From Pisolithus tinctorius (lineage: Eukaryota > Basidiomycota > Agaricomycetes > Boletales > Pisolithaceae), in NCBI GenBank assembly GCA_024663395.1, contig JANFAH010000053.1, positions 186,001 through 250,000 on the forward strand: a stretch of 64,000 nt of DNA, in the 5' to 3' direction. The position numbers were made by a program, and so were the translations under genes. Below the pieces are notes generated by a model. The model saw nothing but the letters and a program-made list of their open reading frames with translations. It ran no database searches and was not told the DNA's origin. Of this stretch, positions 13,157-23,300 are shown piece by piece. Within the stretch, counting starts at the first letter, position 1, and each line of letters begins with the position of its first letter.

Positions 13157-13957
13157 TACTATCCATTACTTTCCTGTACTTATCGAAAAATGCTGTATGT
13201 TATGTTTGTGTGTTGTTGCCTTCATGCATAGGAATGAAGTTAGATCTACCAAGTTCTCTACTACAGTGGGAATCTAGGTTGCTGTATTAGCTAGGTGTGT
13301 CTGTTCCCTTGTATGCTAGGTAGCTATTGGTCTTTGGATTGCTGGTATCACTGGTGTGGCTTACTCAGGTGCTATGAGTTGCTTGGATGCTGGCCACTAC
13401 TTTGGGCAAGTCTGGTGTAGTCTACTCTGGCACTATGAGTTGCTAGGATGCTTGACATTGCTTTGGACTAATATGGAATTGTGCAAATACTATGGGCAGC
13501 TATGAGTTACTAACACATTTTTGTGTTTTGCTGATGTCTGCTCCATCGAATATGGCATGGTGCCCTTGCGATTTGCTGCATCGATGCCTTGGATCAGTGC
13601 ACCATCTTCCTCGTCCTTTTGGCTAGGGTGATGACGATAGTGATATAACAATGCTGGAAGCATTCATTGCAGAACTGCTCAGGGGAACATGGGAACCCAA
13701 ACACCTAGACACTGGTAAGGCAAAAGAAGAAAGGCTCGCATGGCTCGATACTTATGTCAAGTCGGGGTTATATGGGTGAGGCATGATGACTTAAGGACTG
13801 ACTGTAACATGAAGCTCAGGACTGACACTGAGCTGATCAGGGCTGAATCCATAGTAATCACGCGACTCTTAGATTATCCCCTCTGTACTCTTCATCTTCA
13901 ACTTCATCGCATGCGCTCGAAGTACTCATGCATACACTCGTATTTTGTACTGACAGC
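13157..13957. other. CpG-poor degenerate repeat tract
   Basis: No gene was found. From about 13260 to 13520 a loose repeat recurs, with GGTGCTATGAGTTGCTTGGA, GGCACTATGAGTTGCTAGGA and GCAGCTATGAGTTACTAA. CG is nearly absent until about 13880. It may be an eroded transposon end. Confidence 0.4.
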
Positions 13958-14368
13958 ATGTTTCCTCTCCCTGCGAGTGTTCCCGATGTGTCGAACGCAC
14001 CCTCTGCTGTTCCTGGTCAGTCTGCGGCCCCTGCGCCCACTATGCTCACCAACCCTCCTCCGGCTCCTACTCTCACCATACCACCACTTCCTATTGGCAC
14101 TTCCCCTGTGGTCGCCATGCCCCATCCCCCAAAGGCTCCTCAACCCCAGTCCAGAAACCCTGGAAGTCAACATCAGCAGGCTTTGGCTGCATATATGCTA
14201 CTGTCTCCCTCCTCTAAGGCTTCTGTTGACACTCTCATCGATGCCAAGCATGCTCGCTTGTCTGCCTCTCACTGGTCTACAGTCAAACTTCCAATTTGCT
14301 TTGATTTGGATGAGCAAGCTCCATGTCTGATCCCCAAAGCTGTTAATCTCTTCTGCATGGTTTTCTAA
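13958..14368 (+). CDS. Proline-rich ORF, possible gene fragment
   Basis: An open frame of 136 codons starts at MFPLPASVPDVS and is rich in P, A, S and T over its first half. Its second half (LAAYMLLSPSSKASVDTLID) looks more structured. It ends 70 bp before the left border of the CACTA element, so it may be the remains of a gene cut by earlier events. I recognise no family; it could be spurious. Confidence 0.25.
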   Translation: MFPLPASVPDVSNAPSAVPGQSAAPAPTMLTNPPPAPTLTIPPLPIGTSPVVAMPHPPKAPQPQSRNPGSQHQQALAAYMLLSPSSKASVDTLIDAKHARLSASHWSTVKLPICFDLDEQAPCLIPKAVNLFCMVF

Positions 14369-14437
14369 ATCTGAGTTCAAGGTGAGATGATTAGTTGTTC
14401 AGGTCAGTTGTGGGTATGTGGGTATAATGCTGCCAAT

Positions 14438-14478
14438 CACTGCGGAAACGAGATTTTAGCAGGGGGTATAATCGGATT
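14438..14478 (+). repeat. Left terminal inverted repeat of the CACTA element
   Basis: Starts CACTG. About 15 of the first 20 bases or more match the inverted right end, and similarity resumes around the ATCGG / TAGTCGG block. TSD AAT precedes it. Confidence 0.85.
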
Positions 14479-14658
14479 CTCCAAATGTAGATAATCCGAC
14501 CTTGATTTTTTTTTGTAAAATATAGCCATTAGTCTGAGTAAAGTCCGACTCGACGATTTTTGAGTAACATATCCAAATAATCCGACGTAGGCAAGATCCG
14601 AATATAGGCAATACACCAATAGCCTGACCTCTCGCACGTGCATTTCCCCACCCCGACT

Positions 14659-15835
14659 ATGCTCGACTCCATTGGCCATAGTCCAACTATAATACCATCG
14701 GAAGAGTGGCTCTTGCCACCCTTGCGCTCCTCAGAAAAAATAATGGACTTTGCGAAAAATTTCCTCGGTCTCCAAGTTCAGCGGTTTGCCGTGTACATCA
14801 TGAACCAACCCAAGGTATGTGGTACTCGAGTCCTCCGGCCTATGCACTCACCTCCAAAAGTTCCATATCGATGCTAACCAGGTGGTTCCAACCTCACAAG
14901 CCAACGAAATCGAGTTTGTTGGTCCCATGACAGTCGTCAAACGTAGACCACACGTCCTTCGACTTCATGTCCCAACCAGTGTCCAAAATGTTACGCTCTC
15001 TTTCGAGCCAAACTCCCAAGGCCCTGTGGTACGTGTGGCTAATTACCGTTCATGTGTCTTCCACTCACGGCCATACACCAGACCATAGAAATCTCCCTAA
15101 CGACGATGTCACCAGAACTTGGCAATGATACCTTTCGTGCAACTCAAGCATGCGTTGTCGACTTCGGTGCTAACGTTGGTACTGGTGGGGTTAAGTTGGA
15201 GTCTGCAGATGCCTATGTTTCGGCTGTCTCAGTAAGTCATCGCGCAATTTATTTCCTTGCTGATGGTGTTACATAGGATCCTCTACTCGTCAACGTCGAG
15301 CCACTTCCTGCCATGCAAGGATCATTCGGATGTATTCCAGACCACCTCCCGCCTGCCGACAAAGGCCAGACAAACGCTGAGGGTGGTACTGCCCTGCCTA
15401 TCGCACCTCTCATCCCTGCCGTTGATAATAGTGAAACTGAGCCCGAAAGTGTGGAGGGGACCCCAACCGCAGCTGTCAAGGTAGGCCGTGACTCGTGAAC
15501 CATTCTTTTTCTCGATATTGACCTCTTTCTAGAAAACTACATCGGAAATACCAGTCTCGTCTCTTCCCGCGCAGGTTTCTGGCCCCTCCATTAGGCGTAC
15601 TTTTACCCCGGACAGTTTTGCTGGATCGGAGACGTTTGATACTGTGAGTACACAACTGTTGTGTGTAAGTAAACTTCACCATTTGTGTTGTCACATACTC
15701 ATCATTACTCAGGAAAGATGGGCCCAAATTCGAGAGGGACTTATCACTGGCCAGGAAAATAATAAAAGATGTCGCATGCCCGTATTCTCTGAAGCTAGTA
15801 CCCCCACCCCTCCTGCTAAACGCTTTCGCAAGTAG
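14659..15835 (+). CDS. Unknown 296-aa protein carried by the CACTA element
   Basis: Six exons (14659-14814, 14882-15028, 15082-15231, 15277-15480, 15533-15643, 15713-15835) join to 296 codons plus TAG. Every exon length is a multiple of three, so all five introns are phase 0, and each has GT and AG ends. Residues 1-150 look like a compact, possibly beta-rich domain (EFVGPMTVVKRRPHVLRLHV, TIEISLTTMS). The middle is acidic and proline-rich. The C-terminus ends in a basic KRFRK that could be a nuclear signal. No stop or frameshift is seen, in contrast to the adjacent transposase. I do not recognise the family. Its place directly upstream of the transposase on the same strand suggests a role for the element, such as DNA binding or regulation; this is inference. 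Confidence 0.75.
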
Positions 15836-15947
15836 TACTTGTCTTTTTTTGGAACTAATATAATGTTCACGTGATCATTAACGTCATGCACGTCCTCCTG
15901 CTACCTCCTCAAGACCTCATGCTCTATTCACTAAGAACACGCCTCCG

Positions 15948-18900
15948 ATGGGGTTCTGGCAATGCAACTGCAAGTCTTTCGGGTGTAATGGAGCGCTAGT
16001 GCCTGCACATACGGCTGCCGCCCATACGTGATATGACCTTTGTGCGAGGACGAAAGCATCCCAGATGTCACAGCTGCGTGTATCAGGGCATAGGGTCATC
16101 CGTTCAGTCATTAAAGACGCAGGGCCCGTCTCACGATTATTTCCATACCCTATATGCATGCCTGCTCCCCCCCTCTCACCTGATGTCTCTTTTGCTGACC
16201 TGCCGCGTACTTCGACCTGTGCTGTAGAACAAGAGATGCTCGACCACGGTACTCTCAGTGGCGAGGACCTTGACATTCTGACCTTTGGCAGTGCGCTACT
16301 GAATCTGGGACCGAACTTCCATAGCCCCGAGGCCTTGCTTTCCGCTGTGGACTACTTCCAAGAGTACAACGCAAGGACGTCTGCTGGCGCTTGCCCTCTC
16401 ACCTCATTTCGTGCCCACCATCTCCCTCCTGACCCAGAACAGCGCGCTGGGGAACATCAGCTCTGACATATTGCCAAAGAACTTTGTGACGAGCAGAACA
16501 ATAGTCGGAACGACGCCCCGCCCCTCAATTATGATGATATGTCCTACGCTAATGGATCCTGGTCTTATGCTGATGAAACTGATCATGCCCACAATGCAGA
16601 GGTAGTAGATGGCCTCCCCCACCCCAGCGTCGATGAAGACGATCCCGATCCCTTCCTTATCGATGAAGAGGTGCGATCAGATAACCTAGACCTCGCTGAC
16701 ATCCCGGAGCACGTCACGGTCATACATGCTCTCGTATCGTGGCTCCATCTCCAGTTCCATCTCCCACGCATTGCATGCAATGCGCTATTGGCGATCCTCA
16801 CTCTTCTACTCTTCTTTCTCAACCCAACCGCTACCTCCCCATTCACAACTCTCCAGTCCAGAAATCGCCTTCTCGGAGTCAATAGACCCATCCATACGTT
16901 ACCGGTCTGTCCGAATTGTCACGATGTATACCCTCCGGCCTCATCACCGCGTTGTCATGATACCTGCACATCCTGCCACGTTGAACTTTTTCTTCCAGGG
17001 CAGACTCTACGTGGCAACACTCGCACGCTGAAGACTCCAGTTATTAAATACCCTTATCTCCCGCTGTCTGAGCAAATTGCGTCAATCCTCAAGATTCCTG
17101 GCATCGAGGCTACTCTCGACGAGTGGCGAGACAAACCACGAAAACCTGGCATGTATACAGACATATTCGATGGCAACATCTGCTGCACGAAGCTTAAAGG
17201 TCCCGACGGCAATCTGTTCTTTTCAAACCAGACAAATGAACGTGGTGGTCCAAATGGCGAGCTTCGCTTAGGTGTGAACTTGGGCGTGGACTGGTACGCT
17301 CTTCCCGCTGAATTTATGATTTGACTGAATGTACTTCATGACAGGTTTTCATACATTCGGAGCAATATTGCACCATCCCACTCATCGGCTCCAACATCGT
17401 TCTCGATCTGTAATCTACCACCAGAATACAGGTAAGTTTTGTGATATCCTCGCATCTTTCTTCTCACACGGCTTTGTCCTTCCTTGCAGGTATCGGACAG
17501 CAAATCTAATGTGCACGAGTATCATGCCTGGTCCAAAGGAGCAATCACCGGACCAGGTACAACGGTTTCTTCAGCCTATCATGTCTGATCTACTGCGGCT
17601 TTGGAAGCATGGTATCAAAGTTCCCACTGAATCGCGGCCTGAAGGTATGTCTAATATTATTTTATGCGAGTGTCTACTGACTTATCTTAGGACGGCTTGT
17701 CCGTGTTGCCCTTGTTGCGGTCGTATGTGACAAGCCTGCAGCGCACAAGATTGGAGGCTTCGCATCGCACTCTCACACTTATTTTTGTACAGAGTGCTGG
17801 ATATCTGTGGCGGACAAGATGAATCCAAATGCGTTTCAGCAAGGAGGTATGTCTTTCCGCCTCTCGCACAGACAGTATACAATAACTTATTATCCATATC
17901 AGCTTTTCCGCCACGAACAGATGCTGAGCAGCGCCGTTTAGGCGATCAGTATCACAACCTCGCGACCCCGAATGCACAGAAGACGTTCGTCAAAGAGTAT
18001 GCAACACGATATTCGCAGCTATCCCGCCTACCATATTTCGACTTGGTTGCACAAATCATCATAGATCCGATGCACAATCTCTTCCTGGGTGCGTCGTAAT
18101 ATCTACTTCGAGTCTGTATAAAACTGACATGTCTTCTATTCTCAGGATTAGTGAAGACGCACTTTTACAATATCTGGGTCCAAAGCAAGATATTACGGCC
18201 GAATCATGAGCTCGCTACGCTACACAGCATGCTCGCAGATGTATGTGTATCCTATTTTTGCCCTCCTAGAGCGACTTAACATTCAAAACATTACAAGTTT
18301 ATCATCCCAGGCTCGTGTGGCAAACTGCCGACTGACATTGGGACCCCCACCGGTGGATCTCTTACGGCCGATCAGTGGTTGCTTTTGGCAACTGTATATG
18401 GCCCGATTATCGTATGTTTCATCGACACCTGACATCAAGCTCACGACTTATACAGGCATAGGTACCTCAGATTTGGGACACTTATCTACCGCGCCAGACG
18501 TCTGATGAAGCACCCTTTCGCCGCATTTCCACGATTGAGCAGGCCGAAACCGAGAAACAACAGGAAGCTTCCCGGAAGGCTAATAACAAGGCGTCCCTCG
18601 CAGAAGCCAAGAAATGCGGAAGGGAAGCTTTTGAAACCGAAAAGTCCCGTATTGCGCAGGAGAATATGGTCGTCGCCGAGGCAAAGAAGCAGGAAAAGCT
18701 TCAACAGCTGGTAGTAAAGCAAGCCAAGAAGGTGCGGCAGGCCGAAGTCAAACGAGTGAGTTTCATATACATCTTCGTGTACTTCTATGTACTACATATG
18801 GGTTTCCGTCCCAGGCGCAGAAGAAACGAAAGGCAGCGTCCCAGATTGTCGAAGACTTGCCTGAAGGTCAGATACGTGGCCCACCTCCCCCTCCAGGTGA

Positions 18901-20304
18901 TGCAGAGACACCCGGGGTTCCTGAAGACCGCAACGAGCAACTCAACCTTCATCCTACTGACCCGGCAAACTTTCTTAAGCTGTCCTTGGCCATCCGTATT
19001 CTCATCAAGCACACAATCAACGACCACGATATCGCCGAGGCTGATCGATTACTACGTGAATACAACGTCGAGTTGATTAAGGTACGTCATCGCCCGGACT
19101 ATACATCGATATTAATGACACTAATGTGCTTGAACTTAAGCTCTATGGGTCGAGTGTCATAAAGCCAAATCATCACTATTCCACACACGTCGGCAACTGC
19201 GCTCGCAACTTTGGACCACTGCATGACTTCTGGACGTTTTTATTCGAGCGCCTTAACAAGGTTCTGAAGTCCTTCAAAGCAAACAACCACGCAAACGGTG
19301 AACTCGAAACGACCTTTTTCAAGGAGTTCCATCGCGCATGCGAGAGCTCGAGGGTGGTAAGTGCAACGCGTTCGTAAATTGGAATGCTAATACTATTTTA
19401 CTGACTACGGAACTCTAGATCTATTCTCTGCGTGCCAATCCCGTGAAATCCCTCGGTTCAGAAGCTGCACGAATCATGCAGAAGGCTACGCATGAGGAAC
19501 GTGGAACCGTCGCGGGGGCTTGCTGCCCTCTGCAATGATCTTGATGAGGTCAGCGCAGATGGTGAGTTACCCTTGGCACAGAATGAATGGATGGCCGTCT
19601 GACCATAGACTGCATAGCCGGGATAACTTGCTCCCTAAGTCCACGCTGTCATGAAAACGTCTTCTCATTGGAAACTTATCGATTACTCGCTCGTACACTC
19701 AACGCGCACTTTCCACTTTCACCAGTGCACTGCCAACACGAGCGGCCAACTACCCCTCACAGTATTCCTCTCAATCCCAACGGCATCTTCTACGACTATG
19801 TTGTGATAAATGGAAAGCGATTTCATGCTTCAAGAGCAGTCGGCACTCACCAGTCTTCCCTAGTTCACGTCATGATACCAGGTCAGGTACCTACACACGG
19901 CTATGGAGAGATACTGGAGATCTTTCAGCTGGATCAACCCTTACACGGTGGGAAGCAACGCTTATGGTTTGCGCGCATGCGATGGTTCAAGCCATACCAC
20001 GGGAATCAAAGGACGATTTGGGACGACTTGTACGTTGTCCTATTTGACCTACTAACCATCGTTTGTGCTAACACCATGAAGTTCTGCCTTAGATGTCCAA
20101 TTATGGGAGCTCGGTGAATACCAAATGCAAGAATCATGCCTCCCTTCGCTCATGGAATTGAACTGGATTGGTAATTTACTGGCGTTAACAGTTGTATCAC
20201 TCGGGGAGGATCAGCGCAAGGTGTGGGCAACAGTAGACCTTGCCAAGGTGCGTAGCGTTATCATTTACTGATACCTGGCTCGCTACTCAATCAATACCCA
20301 GTGA
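15948..20304 (+). pseudogene. Tnp2-like CACTA transposase with stops and a frameshift
   Basis: The gene has a dozen or so GT-AG introns. It starts at ATG 15948 with a Cys-containing N-terminus (CNCKSFGCNGA...H). Recognisable blocks in order: IHTLPVCPNCHDVYPP with CHDTCTSCH (zinc-ribbon-like), YPYLPLSEQIASIL, GVNLGVDWFSYIRSNIAPSH, DKPAAHKIGGFASHSHTYFC, DPMHNLFLGLVKTHFYNIW, GTPTGGSLTADQW, a Lys/Glu-rich coiled coil, KPNHHYSTHVGN followed by FWTFLFERLN, and a C-terminal GKRFHAS / GEILEI domain. Defects: in-frame TGA at 16029-16031 and 16464-16466, and a +1 shift at the five-G run 19514-19518. Before the shift the frame predicts ERGTVAG; after it the family-like LAALCNDLDEVSAD resumes. TGA at 20302 appears to be the natural end. 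It would excise the element by DDE/D chemistry if intact. Confidence 0.8.
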
Positions 20305-20433
20305 CGAGAGTCTAGATGTTCATGCATTACAAGGATGGATGGTAAATTAAGCACGACGTTTGTTAATTCTGTAACAGAGCACCACAAATCCTACAACGTG
20401 CATGACTCAGGACGTAAACAGCAAAGCAAAGTT

Positions 20434-22617
20434 TCATTCCTCGTCTCCCTCATCTGATGACCCATTTTGATTAGATGTTTTGAGCCATTCATCTAATTCT
20501 TTGAGGTAGGTGGCATCCGCCTTGAAAAGCTCCTCTTGATTGACGCGGGAATAGAACCCTTTTAGCCAGCTGATGCCCTCATGCACCACCATCCCCGGAT
20601 GTTCGTCTAACCACCTCTCGTCTACCATCGCCCTGAAGACCATGGCCTTCGCCGGTGGTGGGCCGTGACTCGAATGCTTCGGGGCGACGTCAAAGACCCG
20701 TTTGTGCACCTTCTTCGTGGTCTTACGACGTTTACGCTGCGGTTCCTGATCCATATTACTCGTACTGGCGTTTGGGTCCTCAATTACATCTTGCCGCTGC
20801 TTCATGGCACGCAAACTCAGATAGCGCAAAAATGCAACATACTCAGTTGGCCGGATTCATGAGTCACCTTTGCCGCTCAGATATGAATTTAACTTACATC
20901 GACTGAGCGCCATGCATGACCTACAACCCGGTTTGCAGATTGCCCAACCTCCGCATCCTTCCTTCATTGGAGTGTGTTGTCGCTAACCTCGTTGTCGTTG
21001 CAGCTAATAATATCGGACCCGAGATCGGTAAGGATGAGGGCTTCTGCGCCCTGATGTCCAGTTTCCGCCTCGTACTGTGATGCGGCCTTGCGTCTAGCAG
21101 TTGCAACCTACCAGCATGTCAGGCATACTCGGGCGCGATATGTATGAGAGGTTAAGTACTGTAACACGTCGAGCTCGCTGACGATTCTGTCCCAGCCTCT
21201 CCTTCGTCCTACATGCGCCTTGATCGCTCATTTCCTCTTTTACCCTCTTGTGGATTGTTCGGAAATATGTCTTGGCGCAATCCTTCATTATTTGGAGGTC
21301 GAAAGACTTGTCTGGTATGGTTTTCAATTGGAGCTGCTCCCTCTGGCTCTAATATTGCACAACGGGTGAGCGCTTGCAATTCACATATTAATCGTGCGCT
21401 ACCAGATGATACCTTTTCATTATTAAAGACACGCTCGGCAACTTCTTTAATGAACATGTCATTCAGTTTGTCGTCTACGTTACCGAGCCAGTTGGGGCAC
21501 CAAAGACGCGTGCTGTCACTCGTCAATATGAAAGGTTCGTCGTTCTTGAGTGGTTTGATAGCAGCAAGGGCTGCGACGCGGTTTCTTTTCGTCCCTTCAC
21601 ACTCGATTCCACACATGTGAGAGAAGAGCGGCTGGATAATAGACTGGTGCCCGGTGAGTGCGCACTCCAATACTGAACGATAGCGTAACGTACCTTGAGA
21701 ACAGAATGGTCATTTGAATTTGTTCTCGACGAAGTATGTTTCTGTTGATCCACACATTTCTCCTGCAGTTCTCCAAGCATTTGCTCGACAGTTTCAAGGC
21801 ATGAAACAAGAGATTCGGTTGCCTCCCTGATGCTGGTAAGCTGTTCTTCCATGCTGGTTTTGGCCTCGCTGAGGTGTTTGACATGAGCCGTGAGCTGTGC
21901 AACCGTAGCATGCAAGCTAAGCTGGTCTCCTTGGTAAGATCCAGTTCGAGAGCGGGATGCTGAATATAAAGTCTGATAGTCTTCCATTGGCATCTCACTA
22001 TGTCCTCTGCCATTCGACTGACTATGGGAAGGTCTCCCAGCATACGAGAAGGACGTTTCGTCATGGCCGTTGACACCCCCATGGTAAGGAGTGAAGCTGA
22101 GATGTTGACTTGATTGGTTTCCTCGGTGTGGATAGGATACCTCATCCTGCGATCCCTGTGAATCGACGGCACCGGTCGGCTCCATCATATCAAAGGAGAA
22201 CTCGGGTGACAAGAGCTTGGCAGATAGGGTGAGTTGATCAACTGGCAATGACGATTAGTAGTGACTGACCGATGATCCACCGTGGTCTCTTCGCTGAGCA
22301 GGGCCAGAACCAAATGGATCATCTAGGCCTGGCATGGAAGGGAGGCGAGTGCCCTGCGGGGTGTTTGAGGGCGCCATGTTCATCTGTGGTACGTGATGTC
22401 CACGCGCGATACTATTAATATTCTGGCTCAACGACTGGGATCCAGGCATCGTTCCACCACTCGGAAGTCTCTGGCGTTGAAGATGCAAGGAGCTGGAGGG
22501 CGTCATATGTGTCTGGGTCTGTGGTACGTGACGACCGCGATGAGCTCCCTCCTGGCTCATCAACTGGGACCCAGGCGTCAGCGGTGGGGCGCCACCTGTG
22601 AGCCTCTGCGAATGCAT
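20434..22617 (-). CDS. Second CACTA gene, coiled-coil TnpA-like candidate
   Basis: This gene converges on the transposase, 130 bp between stops. Exon 1 (from 22617) encodes a Gln/Pro/Ser-rich region. A short intron near 22219-22257 leads to a Gly/Ser-rich region and a coiled coil (LSLHATVAQLTAHVKHLSEA onward). After a 50-bp intron (21644-21693) come DSTRLWCPNWLGNVDDKLN and MKDCAKTYFRTIHKRVKEEM, then, after further introns near 21112-21169 and 20940-20980, NRVVGHAWRSVDYVAFLRYL. The C-terminus has an RKRRKTTKK basic patch and MVDERWLDEHPGM...WLKGFYSRV. I know relatives of this family only as agaricomycete hypothetical proteins. Plant CACTA elements also encode a second DNA-binding protein (TnpA), so a similar role is a reasonable guess. 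Intron 1 and the 20960 intron are uncertain; a one-base frameshift there cannot be excluded. Confidence 0.55.
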
Positions 22618-22994
22618 CGTATCCTACCGTTCACCGAGGAGGGGAGCAGGCAAACACGGGCGATTTTTTTGCATGGCTGGGGGCGCTGGGCAGGCATTTT
22701 GGAAGCACACATTGTACTAGGCACCCATCGAATATAATCTGATCTGGTTATCCTGAAAAACACGACTGAAGGCGGGAGGATCAATTGCATTTGTACGATT
22801 TAACTTGGTGTACATAGCTCATAGTCACATTGGAATCTGATCTGATTATTGTCGCGAAGGTGAAAATCGCCATGGTGATAGGCATGCAAATCCAACCAGA
22901 TTATGCTCCGAAACGAGAACACTTCGGCACTATATTCAGACATATTATTAGGGGTAGCTACCCTCGGGATATACAACGGTTATTGTCATTAACC

Positions 22995-23035
22995 CGACTA
23001 TCCCCAGACCTGATTAAAAACCCGTTTCCACAGTG
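22995..23035 (-). repeat. Right terminal inverted repeat of the CACTA element
   Basis: Ends in CCCGTTTCCACAGTG and is followed by TSD AAT. It mirrors the left end at 14438. Confidence 0.85.
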
Positions 23036-23038
23036 AAT

Positions 23039-23300
23039 CTGTAACATTAAACAAACAAAATACCAAATGCCCACTGGGCACTCCTGGATGCTACACATCA
23101 GGTCCAGCAGTATACATGGATATAGCTTTACATAGCTTTACAATGTTATATAAAGCCATTAACTATGGTGAGCCCAAGCATGGCCAATGGAAAATCAAGG
23201 AATATTGGGGTATAAGGCCAGCAGTGATGCAAGTTCAATGACTCCAGACCTGAGGAAGGACTGGCCAGGCATGCAGGTACAATGTGGCAGCTCATTGAAG
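23039..23300. other. CpG-depleted flank of the copia relic
   Basis: No gene. Before the CACTA insertion this sequence was continuous with 14437, as the AAT duplication shows. Confidence 0.4.

Larger units (their letters stand above)
14438..23035. mobile_element. Complete CACTA-like (EnSpm) transposon, 8.6 kb
   Basis: The left end reads CACTGCGGAAACGAGATTTT and the right end is the reverse complement of CACTGTGGAAACGGGTTTTT, so the element has imperfect inverted termini of about 40 bp. It is flanked by the 3-bp direct repeat AAT (14435-14437 and 23036-23038), as expected for CACTA elements. Subterminal AATCCGAC/GTCCGAC-like motifs recur at 14490-14605, and GAATCTGATC/CGAATATAATCTG-like motifs at 22725-22905. 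Inside are a 296-aa gene (+), a Tnp2-like transposase (+) and a convergent coiled-coil gene (-). The transposase is damaged, so this copy is not autonomous now. Confidence 0.88.

Noticed and set aside
3600..13520. Plavaka element ends at CACTGTA (3687) and the inverted TACAGTG (13264)
   Set aside because: Only seven bases match, the inner sequence diverges and the flanks show no target duplication.
8500..16470. Recoding of TGA as sense in this organism
   Set aside because: The DUF6532 and Tnp2-like genes appear to end with TGA, and host genes QCR8, SDR, M20 and OST4 show no internal TGA. Deamination is simpler.
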